The notes under the pieces are model-generated. The model saw only the letters and a list, made by a program, of their open reading frames with translations. It had not been told where the DNA came from and did no database searches. Shown here one piece after another: positions 41,609-55,584 of a stretch of 64,000 nucleotides of DNA. Every line of letters starts with the position of its first letter. Position 1 is the first letter of the stretch. Both the position numbers and the translations under genes were made by a program. Source of the DNA: Fratercula arctica (Eukaryota; Chordata; Aves; Charadriiformes; Alcidae); the NCBI GenBank assembly GCA_947846985.1, contig CANTUZ010000008.1:23641352-23705351 (forward strand), given 5' to 3'.

Positions 41609-41897
41609 CCATGACATCCCTTGGGGTTGGCTGCTCTGGCAGGACATCTTCAGTAGTGACCTGGATGGCAGGACAGCATGCTCTCAGGAGCTTTGCAGAT
41701 GATACCACCCTGATAACGTGGCAGGACAGATCAAAAGGAACCTTGGTAGGCTGGAGAAAAGGGCTCACAGGGACCTCATGTGGTGCGGTGGTGACAAATG
41801 CTGTGTCCAGCATCTGGGGCAGAAAAACCTGAGACTGAGTACTGGCTGGGGAGGTCGACAGGCTACAGAGCAGCTTTACAGAAAAAGACCCGGGGTG
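41609..41897 (+). mobile_element. CR1 LINE internal RT fragment, diverged
   Basis: A sense-orientation CR1 reverse-transcriptase segment. The nucleotide runs atcttcagtagtgacctgga and gctttgcagatgataccacc (encoding SFADDT), then ggaccttggtaggctggag-like and gcagctttacagaaaaagac blocks, follow CR1 order, with indels that break the frame. The copy ends abruptly near 41897 without the 3' UTR or tail, about 350 bp before exon 3. Confidence 0.7.
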
Positions 41898-42188
41898 ATC
41901 TCATTATTTTTTTATTACCATCTCAAAGAGCAATCAGGCTGTGGGGAAGGTGTTTGGGAAAAGAGTCATGAGCACAATTTTGGATTAACATTGTTTAGTC
42001 ATACTGAGGCTGTTCTATATTAATCACAAAAGCTACAGTAAAATCTTCTAGGTTATCTTTAACCTGGCTAACCTGACTCTAGCATCTCTACGTATTTTGG
42101 TTATTCACTTGAAATGTATAAATTTATTGAATGGGTTGCTTTGGTTAGGTTTGAAAGTAATTCTCACCATGAGCAATTGTCATTATAA

Positions 42189-44773
<2,585 letters not shown>

Positions 44774-47700
44774 TGCTCCTGGAAGCGGCCCTATGTTCAA
44801 ATCCACTACAGTGACTGTGAGAGATCATTGCAATGATATCCCACAAAGTGCTGCCATAGATTCTGACAACAAACAAGATTTCAGCTGTACATTAATGCAC
44901 GATGCACAGAATTGTAAAGATGTTGCTTCTGTTATTTCCTCCACTCCTGGAAATGCATGTAGTAATAAATCCAAGCCTAACAAATGTGGAGATCAGGTAC
45001 AAGGAGCTCAAGGACATAGAGTTGGGTTTTCTTTTGCTTTTCCTAAGAAAGCAGCGATCAAACTGGAGTCTTCAGCTGCCGTTTTCTATGAATATAATGA
45101 TGAAACGTCTGTGGAGCACGGACTTAGCAGAAGAAGTAGGTTTGTTCCAGGAGCATGTAACCTTCAGTCTCCTTCAGCAACAGAAATAGTCCTGTGCCCT
45201 GAGGAGAAACATAACTGCTTTCACCCACTGGTGGAAAAATGCATAGACACAACAGAAGCTCCTGAAGCTCAGGAATCAAAAGAGCTGGTCAGTGAAGAAA
45301 GCAGGTTTCTAGAGAGTCCCGCATTAACTCCTGCTGTGTCCCATTCAAAGCAACTGGTGTCCTCGGACATGGATGTCTATGGTATTAATGTAAGTGCAGC
45401 AGACTTACCGAACCAAATGCTGCCCACGGTTGCAGACAGTGCTCAGGTCCTGCCCCTGGACTGCAGCAGTTACGAGCTGCAGGCAAACAGGGCTCTTGCA
45501 CAGGCGGTTGTGGAGGATTGTTTATCTCTGCAGGATGTTGCAGAGGAAAATGACAAAGACAGGAACAGTGACTCATCCACAGGTGAAACTGAAATAAAAA
45601 GGCTGGTGGCAGATGCATTAGTTCCATCACCATCTGAAGAAGGTGGTAGTGGAGCCTCACAAAGCAAACCAGACATGCGGAAGAGACCTTGTGAACCCTT
45701 TGTTCCTGTTCTTAGCAAACATGGATCAAATATTCTTCAGTGGCCATCGGAAATGTTAATTTACACAAGTACAGACCCATCAATTTCTTATAGTTGTAAT
45801 CCTTTATATTTCGATTTCAAGTCATCAAGAGCAAGTGACAGCCAAGAAAAGCCCAAGCATCAGCCAAACGTACCTCTTTTGCACCATAAAACTGAATCCA
45901 ACCGTAGCTTAGTCTCAGATTTTATAAATAAACCTACTTCAGATTGTAGTTGTTATGAAACAGAAATGAATAAAAATGTGTGCAACTATACAATACCCCT
46001 TGTAAGTGATGTGTCCCTTATCAGAAATTGTGATCTTGCAAAAAATCAAAATAAAGTGTCCTTGGATGAGTCATTCAGGATTAGAAAAATAGAGAAGTTT
46101 CACATTTCTAAAAGTCACTTGCGACAAAACACTGTGATAGACGAGAAATATAACAAAGTGTGGATCAAAGAAAGCCATGACAAATGGCTTCGCAGAAGTA
46201 GAAAACGGAAAAGGAGAAGAAAATTGTGTCATTATCATCATCACTGTGGGGACACAACAGCAGCAGAAATTGAGATGTCCTCAGTGACTGAAAAAGACAT
46301 TAGTTACAGAGATGAAAATAAATATCAGCACCTCCAAAATAATCCAGAGAAGTGCAGACATGATACAGGGAATATCTGGCTAGCTACAGGTGAGATACAG
46401 CAGTCACATCAAAAACTTGGCATTGAAAATGATCCTGAGAGAGTCATGTCTGCACCAGATCATGTACATGGGGACAGAGGCTGGTGTGGCATTTGGAGTG
46501 CAAAAAATAGCAGGCAACACCATGGTTGTAAACGACTGCACAGAAAGAGCAAAACACACTCTCAGAGACAGGCAAAGAAGCTGACGTCGAGTTCCAGGAG
46601 GCACAATTTAAGGTGCTCTAAAACATGTTGTACCTGGAAAGTCAGGAGGTCAAGCTGTAGCCCAGAGCGTAAATGCTTAGGACACTGCAGTGAGGAGAAG
46701 AGTCCAAGTCAAAACCAGTCCATAAAGAGAGGTTACAACGTTCTGACAGAGGAACCTGAAAAATCCCACCGCAAGCGGAGACAGTATAACTATTCCTCTT
46801 CATCAGAGGAAAGCTCATATGGACAGAAATTATCAGCAGAGGGATATCTAAGGCAAGCGCATACTTTAGGTACACATCACAAGGCAAAAGGGAAACACAG
46901 GAGAAGGAAAACTAGAATCCATCACATATTTTGTGACAGGAACACAAGAAGTGAGACCTCCAGACCTTCCAAAGAAAATTCTGCAAATTCTACACTAAAT
47001 ATTCTGGGGGACTTCTTGACTGAAGACCATCTAGACAAAACTACTGTAGATCCCAAAGCTGATCATGGAAAAGATATGGATGAGACAATGCAGCTGGAGG
47101 AAAGTAAGTTATCTCTAGAAACTGATAGTTCACACATGCCAGAAAACAACAAACTGACGGCATGCTCAGCGATGGACGGTGGTCTGGGTATATTTCCTGA
47201 TGTAGTTGCAGGTTCTGCTGCTTCTCTTCCTGAGCACGGTGCTCCAGCAGCTGCCGGCACACAGGATGTTCTGCAAGATGAAAAGAAAAAAGAAAATGTC
47301 AACATTCGTGAAAATCAAGCTCGTTACAAAGTTCTCCTCCCCAACAAACATTTGGAACAAGTTCCTTCTAAATCCTATCTTTGCCATTATGAACTGGCCG
47401 AATCTCTACCACATGAGAAAATAAATGAGGTGACCAGTGAATGGGTACAGTGTAATCCTGGCATATTTAGCAGCCCAACAGCCTTGTCATTCAAAGAAGC
47501 ACATGTAAACAGTCATACCTTCTTAACTACCAAGCAGTTAATAGCCCCCTTCACCCTGCCCAATCAGACACTGATATTCCCTCCAGATAACCACGAAAAA
47601 TTCAAAGATCTCCCATCTGAGACGTATCAGCAGATCATGCCACAAAACATGCTGGCCAGCAAAGGGAAGTTCACCTTCCCTCCCCCGGCGATCCAGCCCC

Positions 47701-48062
47701 CGAATTCCCCGCTACAGCCCTTACCCTTGCAGCCACCGCTGTGTTCTACCTCTGTTACCACCATCCATCACACCATCCTACAGCAGCACGCTGCTGCCAG
47801 TACGTTGAAGGTTCTCCAGCCCCACCAGCAGTTCCTTTCGCAGGTCCCAGCTCTTTCCAGAGCGCCTTTACCTCATCTACCAGTAGGACCCAGGCTTTGC
47901 CCAGGAGGCCACACAGCTTTCGTCGCCCCGCCACATTTGCCGCTGCTGCCACCCTCCGTCCTGCACCCGACCCAGCTGGCGTTTCCCCCACTGCCGCACA
48001 CCATCTTCCCATCCCTGCTGTCTCCACACCCGGCTGTCATTCCCCTGCAGCCACTCTTTTAG
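44774..48062 (+). CDS. ZNF804A: ZNF804A exon 4, terminal coding exon
   Basis: This single large exon is open for about 1,096 codons to TAG at 48060-48062. The acceptor is ccttcctag (ends 44773). The first base completes Cys (TG|T), followed by APGSGPMFKSTTV as in human ZNF804A. Counting from the first residue of exon 2, recognisable blocks are GFSFAFPKKAAIKLESSAA (about 174-192), CEPFVPVLSKHG followed by LQWPSEMLIYT (about 396-425), a strongly basic RRSRKRKRRRKLCHYHHH cluster (about 565-582, a likely nuclear signal), a Ser-rich stretch after SHRKRRQ (about 757-775), KGKHRRRKTR (about 795), KSYLCHYELAESLPHEK (about 960), and a Pro/His/Leu-rich tail ending VIPLQPLF. The middle is diverged and low in predicted order; the first 40 codons and the tail are the best conserved. 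No internal stop or frameshift is seen, so the gene looks intact. The last 400 nt are clearly more GC-rich than the surroundings. Confidence 0.97.
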
Positions 48063-48194
48063 GACAGGTTCTCGGGGGTGGGGGAAGGAGCCTTCGGCTA
48101 AATGGTCCTGCTGTGTCTACAGTCACCTCGGCTTTGCAAAATGGTTCTGTGGAATAAACTGGTTAAAATTCCTCATTTCTCGGGAAGCATTTAC

Positions 48195-48202
48195 TGTAAA
48201 TA
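48195..48202 (+). promoter_or_regulatory. Candidate Pumilio response element
   Basis: TGTAAATA is an exact match to the UGUANAUA consensus of PUM1/PUM2 and lies in the 3' UTR about 130 nt after the stop. It is a short motif in AT-rich sequence, so chance is quite possible. Confidence 0.35.
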
Positions 48203-48486
48203 TAATGATGCAAACATTCATGTAAAGTTCAGACCTATACTATGACTAAAGCACTGAATAGTCTTATACTAATATGAACTCTATATATATGTGAAAATCA
48301 TGACTTAGAATATGTATAATGTATATAAAATATATTTATAGTTCTGTAACTTATGTTGTAAAGCATTCACTTTTTGTTTTTTATCTTTATGTATTTGCAC
48401 CTATTAAATATTTAGACAAAGCTGATGCACTATGTTTTGTACGATGTCCTCTGAAACTGTAAATCTAGTGACAAACTATCTCTTGC

Positions 48487-48492
48487 AATAAA
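48487..48492 (+). promoter_or_regulatory. Canonical poly(A) signal AATAAA of ZNF804A
   Basis: This is an exact AATAAA about 425 nt after the stop codon, followed by a T-rich stretch and then a GU/U-rich downstream region. It is the first canonical signal after the stop. Confidence 0.75.
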
Positions 48493-48510
48493 TTTTTGTT
48501 AACTACTTAA

Positions 48511-51500
48511 GTATATCAAAAATCTTTCATTGTAAGCCTCATGGATGTTGTTCTTCCATGTTCTTCTGCATCTGAACGGCATCCTCTACCCCTGCTATGT
48601 TGGGATAATCAGGTTTCCTATACATCAGTGATTTATCAGGGAGGCTGAGAGGCTGATACCTTGAGGGCAGCTGTCTTACCAAGCAAGAGAGAAAGGGTAA
48701 CATCTGTTTGTGTTAGCCATTTGATGTCACCATGACAAATTTTGCCTACTGGTAGTATGTGCACAAACTGCTGACTGTTGGACCTTATCCCTGTTATACT
48801 AAACCACAGAAAGACGATGTAACAAAAATAACATCAACAATAGGGGGAGGAAAAAAAGGAAAATATCAATTGAAGTTTGACTTCAAGGGAATATTGCTTA
48901 TGGCAAAAAGGTAGAGCATAGGGAAGATCTTGGTTCCACCAAGCCTACTTTCTCAGATTGCACACATCCCTCCACGGGGGACAGATCTGTTGGAGTAAAG
49001 TTCCTCGCTGCCTGTGCAATATGTGAAGATAGCAAGACCACGTGAGCACGAAGGGGAGGTCAGGAACAGCTTCACATGAGAAACCCATGCAGCTTTGATG
49101 CAAATTCTTACCTCACTTCACACCCTCTTTCCCGCAGTATTTTGGTAAAGAAATAGAATGACATAGAATAGAAATTAATAATAGTACTAATATACTGCCA
49201 TTATTTCTAACTGTATTTCAGAGAATTCTCCCTACCTCTGCAATGTTTTTATTGCTGTCAAACCTCACCCAGCTTTAGCCTGGGAAATCTTCCCATTTGC
49301 TGTAGTGTGAGATAAATCAGGCCTGCACCTGCGATGGTCCAGAATAAAACCAGAAGAGGTTCTGAGATAGAGCCATCTCTCTCAGTTAAAATGAAGTGTC
49401 ATCATGTGAGTGAAACTAAGGATTGGCAGCATGAGCATTAGTACTAGAAGTAGGCCCTCTATAATTAAAGATAGGTGCTAGCTCTCCAATTAATTTCTTC
49501 TTTGCACCTTTTTATATAGTGTAATAAAAGCATATACAGTTGAACTGAAAGAATAGTAATTTTGGAATATTATTAATATACATTGCATATAGTTAAAGGC
49601 ATCCATTTGAAAAGTAGTACTATGTCCTAAAACATATATATCTGGGTATTTTCTGCATCTATAGTGTTAGAACTTACCTATATCGATATAGGTTTTATTG
49701 TAATATTATATTAAAACTATAGCAAACAGCACCTTGCTACTATGATTACAGTGTCAGCTACTCAAGGGATGTGAGTTTTCCATGTCATGCAGTTACAAAG
49801 GGCTAAACTACGTTAATACGCAAAAAGATGATAAGAAGGAGCAGGTGAGCAGTCAGGTTCTGGAGAGCGGCTCGTTCCCCTGCCTGAGGCTGTGGCATGG
49901 AGTGAGCAGGATGTTGCTGAGCATCTGTCCCTATAATGCCATAAAGAAGGTATATTTTCTCTAGTTGTAATTTCAGGTGAATGCCTGTTTCTATTTACGT
50001 GATACCTGGAAAATATAGCATAGAAGTGACTTTATACTCGTTCTTTATTTCATGAGTATGCCTATGTAATCTGTGTGTCTCCACTACCTCCTGTAAAATA
50101 CAGGTGCCAAGCAAGCTCTACGTGTGGGAATCTCTATTTGAAGGTGGAAGGTGGGTGCTAGCTGCTTTGTCTCCCATCTCAGCTGACTTGCGCTGGCTTT
50201 TGTATTTCCACCCTACTCTGCGATAGTTGGCACAGATGGTCCCCTGGGTTCTGATATCTTATCAAAGGCAAAATCCATCTAATTATCTAACAGTACAGGT
50301 GAAAAAAAGAAACCATGTAGGACAATTATGATTGCATATGATCATATCCATACAATTTTATCTGACAGGAGATTAAAAATTACCAATCTCAGATTTTCAG
50401 TTGCAACACTGATTGAAAAGTCCCATCTATTAACTTAGAAGTCCACATATTTTCAACAAAATGTCCAAACAGCTTTGAACGTTACTTTTTTCTTACAATT
50501 TAAATTAATTTTTTTCTATTTTAAGTTGTTAAATAATTTTAAGACATTGCACAATTATTTATTATCTACTGTAATTGCTTTTCAATAGTGTATAAACTTA
50601 CAGTATTTACTTACAGTAAAAGAGTAATAACCATCAAATGTAATAATTTTCTAGTATGGTATTGCCTTTAGTGCTAGAACTGTTTGTATATGTGACTTCA
50701 TATGTAAAAGCAAAACCAATATAAAAATAAATCAAAAGTTAGTTTAAAATTGAACACACTAAATTAAATGATCTAATAAATTACTCTTTTGAGTTTCTGT
50801 TTTATTATTAAATGTATAACTTTGAGTAAGTTATGTAAGGGTAGTTATTTTTCATGTTTTGTCTGGTATTTTAGATTAAATGTGCATTTTTATTCCATAA
50901 CTTGGTAGTCTAATTTATAAGTAACAATTATTCCAAATGCTAAATAATTGAATTTTTATCATTCTGAATAAATTCTACCAAATTCGTTAAATCGAATTAA
51001 TATACTTTTGAATTTTCAAATTTACACAGATTTAATGTGTCTATGTTCCCAGCTACTTTGCCAGTCTTTAGAATTATTGGGCTCTCTTCCTAGTGTAGCA
51101 GGAGGTTATACACCTGAATTGCAAGAATTAAATCTTCAGACCTAAACCTAAATGAGGTTATAGATTTTGTTAGGTGATTTCCCAGAACAGCTCTGCAGAG
51201 AAATGCTTGAAAAGTTAATCTCTTCCACTGAGATGAGAAGAGTATCTTTTTTTTGGTCCTTGGAAAGTTGCAATATGTCCAGACTATGACCACCCTGGGG
51301 ACGTACCATTTCTCAGGTAACATGAGCCATATAGTAATGGTCAAGAGGAACTTTCGGGCATTAAGGAGCATAATTGTCTTGTGCTCTTATGGGCAGTTTG
51401 GAGTAGTCAGTCTTTTGTCTTGTCAGTAAGTACATAGAATTTCTTAATGCTAGCAATGTATGCAAAGAATCAAATCGTTTATTTGGTTTTCATCACAACC

Positions 51501-54500
51501 TAGAAGGTATGCAAGGGTTTAATTGCTTGGGAGAAATGACCAGATTTCTGATTCTACAGGAATGAGCGATGGGTAGTCATGGACGTAGAAACTGCTGATC
51601 ATAAGCATTGGTAAAAGAAACACCTTTTATGGAGCATTATTGAGTGAGAATATTTTTATTATTTGGTGCAATTAAACAACAATGAAATCATTATGAAGCA
51701 AAGTCTTCTTTACTTGCAATGTTAACTTTGTATTAGTTAGTAAGCTTTTACACTCTTAAAAACTCATTTGGATATGGTATTCACACTAAGCTTTGAAAGA
51801 CCATTGGGACATCCATTTATCTTTAATATGTTGTTATATGTGATAATATGCTGCTTCTACAATATACAACATGGCTATAATTTTTCTGTCAAGTTCATTT
51901 TCTATGATTATGCATTTTTCTCAAAATACGTTTCGCATTATGATAATATTTACTTGATATGCTGCATTTAAAATACACTTTTAAGTATATTTGGACAGAC
52001 TCTTAACTGGTGTAAATCAATGTACAACTTCTTTCTTTGGTGGAATTTCATTGATTTCTACCTACCGAAAATCGCTCATGTTGCAACATTAAGGATTTGG
52101 TTAACTTTCCCAGATCAAGGCAATATGTTATGACCATGTGAATGTATTTTGAAGACAGTTATTTGTTTGTAACTAAGGTGGTAAATTTTAATGTACTGAG
52201 TATTTTACTGTGGTGCTCATAGTCTACAGGTTCTAAACTCCATACATTCATTTTCTGATATCCATTACTGTACATTGCCTAAAGACTTGTATATATGTAG
52301 CAGTATACATATTTATGCAATATGCCTACCTGTTGTAAAATTTACAAAGCTATATTAAGTCTCTTTATTGAAAGTAAAGACATTTTTACTGTATAAAGAT
52401 GATTTGATATTTTTAAATTAGTATGACTTACTATCTAAATATGTATGTTGTTTTATAGATCACTTAATGTTTGCAGCAGACATGGTTTTGTATATTATTT
52501 TATGTCCTTCCTTCTCCTCTTTGCTTCAGGAACACTATAAAGTTTTCTCTTTTTCTGTTTGTCTGTGAGTAAGATTATTGGAGTATATTGAAATTTATAT
52601 AATTATGAATATGAACCAGGCTTTTTTATTACTTCTAACTGCAAAAATTAGTGTACCAACTTTAAGAATTATACAATAACTTATTTTTGCTTTGAGCTTC
52701 TCTTTTATTTTATGAATTTTATGGTTGGGAGGATTTCTACCCTGAGGCTGAATTTTGGCCTGTTTGTGAAATTTTGAGACCAATGAAGTCTAAGGAAGCT
52801 TTGCCGTTAATATTACTGAGGATTTATTTTGACCTGGGGCGCTAGGGCTCTTTATTTATTAAAACTCCCTTATACTTGCTACTTTCAGTTGAATAATACT
52901 TTCATAAGGTATGATGATGAGCACAATCCAGTAAAGAAAAGTTAATCCATTTAAAATCAGCCTTATGCTTCCTTTGTTCTAAGGGTATTTGCATAATTAA
53001 TGATCATAAAGGTTTATCTTTAAAATTTCTGTTATATATCATCAGTGTTTTGAAAAACGTACATGCACCTCCTATTCTGATACCAAAGAAAAAAAGCAGT
53101 TAATGAAAACGTTCGGTTTTATACCTGTACAGGCTTATTTAGAAGTTCTAGTAAGTAGGATTGCATTCATAAAATATTGATGTAAAATAATGAATTGGTG
53201 GTCTTTATTTTTGCTGGGATAAGATGAAAATGTGCAAATACATGTAGAGAAGAACACAATAATTAAGTAAACTTCAAATGTGAATCCACAATGGATATAG
53301 TATTACTTATGTGAATTAAAGAAGGTTACTGTTAAATCAGTAGTGGTGTTTATTTGCTGTGAATGAGATTTTTAAAGAGGATTTTTATCTTTTTCCTCAA
53401 AAGAAGCAGAAAACAGGAAGGCACTTTTGAGAAGGGATTTTTTTTAAATGAACTGTAGATAATACCTGCGTACCATTCCCAAAGATAAGAAACAGCAAGT
53501 ATTGCATATTTAAAATCATACATATGTTACAAAGAAACATCTTGCATTGCTAGTGCAATCATATACTTGATTAGGCCAGTGAAATCTGGAGGGAAAATTA
53601 GCCTATATTGTAGTAAATTGAAGAAAGATCCATTTAAATTAGCATGTTTGCACTACTGTGAATATAGAGAAAGTGAAGACCGGTTCAGGTCTAAATTTTT
53701 TCTTGCAATGTAACTTGGATTTAATAGCCTAGATAATTTGACCCAAAACCTTCTTATGTGTAACAGATTCTTTTACATATGGGTCTTATGTCACTGTAGC
53801 ACTGGCAAAAATGACAGTAATATCCCATCTCTGCTATTGTGTTAATAATGCCTATTGAAATAAAGAGGAGGCAATCACTGTAAGACACACTGAAAAGAGG
53901 AAACCTGAACCTGCCAATGACTAAATAATACTCTTTGCTTGTGAACTGTAATTGGAAATAGAAGTTTATTTTTATTTTATAAGCATACATATGCAGGTGT
54001 ACATGTGTATTTTGGCATGCACATACCAGGTTACTGGTTCAGGATTCTTTTTTTCTAGATGTAATTTGCACCTGTAATTAAGTAGTAGTAAGAATAGCTT
54101 TTTTGAAGTGTTTGTAGTAGAAGAGAAGAAACCATTGAAGGGAGGAATATTGGCACAGAATAAGAAGGAAAAAAAAGTGATTATTGTATAATAAACCCAT
54201 CTTTTTCTCTCTAGGGTGGCGGCAAGTTGCTTCAAGTTACTTCACCTGCTTTTTATTGCCTGGCTGTATTTTGTATTTTTTTGCTGCTTAAATTAACAGT
54301 ACTGTTTTCTTTAGTATGACTTTTGCTAGCTGGTCTGTCAATCCGTCATTGTCAAAAAAAGACAGGTAGAAGATTTGCATACAATTTGCTCTCAATAAAG
54401 TCCCTTTTCTCTCTGGAGAAATTATTCACTAGAATGACCCTTTAGCATGCAAAATATGCATGTTGCTCTCTTTGCCACTGCCTGCAGCTGCACTTTGTTC

Positions 54501-55034
54501 TTCTCGCCCTCTGTTAACTTGTTATTCTCTAGAAGGAGAAGAAATAAAAAGGAAGGTCTTTTCTTCTAGCACCACCAGTTTACCCAACACTGGGTGTAGA
54601 GGAACATGGAGGAGGATTAACCACATTCTTTCCAGATGAGGTTTTACCGTAAGTGGAAGGAGTGTAACAATCACTGGACATTTATTTTTCAGTCCATATC
54701 TACTTCAGAATGAAAGAGCCAGTCTAAAAGAAGTGCACAAGTGGAAACACTAGTGCATAGTGGCTTAAGCAAATAAGGCGTTTAAAAAACTCTCATTAGA
54801 TGCCCATCAGCTCTAGACATGCTCAGTTCTCTGCTTTGTAGACTTTTGGCAGTGAGAACTCTCATAAGAAATTGGTCAATGATTGGGTGGGCAAGGCAGT
54901 GAATTACGCTTCACTCCTAAAGAAGATTATCATTTTATGACCATTTGATTGGATATTTTGGTAGAACAGGGTGGAGGACCTTCCTTTTGTTCTGTTGCTG
55001 ATAGTCCAGTTTCTGCATAGTGGGGTACAAGGTC
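48511..55034. other. 3' flank of ZNF804A, no gene seen
   Basis: AT-rich non-coding DNA. No open frame exceeds about 95 codons and none resembles a known protein. An octamer/homeodomain composite at 52986-53006 is listed separately. I see no second gene, tRNA or recognisable repeat in this stretch. Part of it could be an extended 3' UTR. Confidence 0.65.
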
Positions 55035-55584
55035 AGTAGAACAGAGCTCTACTACACTCTTGTGAGACCTCACCTGGAGTACTGCGTCCAGCTCTGGGGC
55101 CCCAAATATAAGAAGGACATGGACCTGTTGGAGCAAGTCCAGAGGAGGGCCACAAAGATGATCAGAGGGCTGTAGCACCTATGCTGTGAAGACAGGCTGA
55201 GAGAGTTGGGGTTGTTCAGCCTGGAGAAGAGAAGGCTCTGAGGAGACCTTAGGCCTTGCAGTACCTAAAAGGGGCCTACAGGAAAAATGGGGAGGGACTC
55301 TTTATCAGGGAGTGTAGCGAAAGCCAAGGGGTAACGATTTTAAACTGGAAGAGTGCAGACTTAGATTCAATATTTGGAAGAAATTCTTTACTGTGAGGGT
55401 GGTGAGACCCTGGAACAGATTGCCCAGAGAAGTTGTGGATGCCCCATCCCTGGAAGTGTTCAAGGCCAGGTTGGATGGGACTTTGAGCAACCTGGTCTGG
55501 TGGGAGCTGTCTCTGCCCATGGCAGGGGGGTTGGAACTAGATAAATTTTAAGGTCCATTCCAACTCTAACCATTGAATGATTCT
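55035..55584 (+). mobile_element. CR1 LINE 3' end, 0.55 kb
   Basis: A sense CR1 copy starting at about tactacactcttgtgagacc, then cacctggagtactgcgtcca, ggagaagagaaggctctgag, gaagttgtggatgccccatc, ggcaggggggttggaactag and a degenerate tail aaccattgaatgattctgct. It covers the end of ORF2 plus the 3' UTR, with many stops and indels. It differs in its 3' UTR from the 18-19 kb copy, so it belongs to another CR1 subfamily. The 5' boundary is approximate. Confidence 0.9.

Larger units (their letters stand above)
48063..48510 (+). other. ZNF804A: ZNF804A 3' UTR (proximal form)
   Basis: This is untranslated sequence from the stop codon to the expected cleavage point 15-25 nt after AATAAA. It starts GC-rich for about 100 nt and then becomes very AT-rich, with several TATAT and TGTATA stretches between 48280 and 48350. 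A U/GU-rich run follows at about 48525-48570, as expected downstream of a cleavage site. A longer UTR using later AATAAA motifs (for example near 49523) cannot be excluded from sequence alone. Confidence 0.7.
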
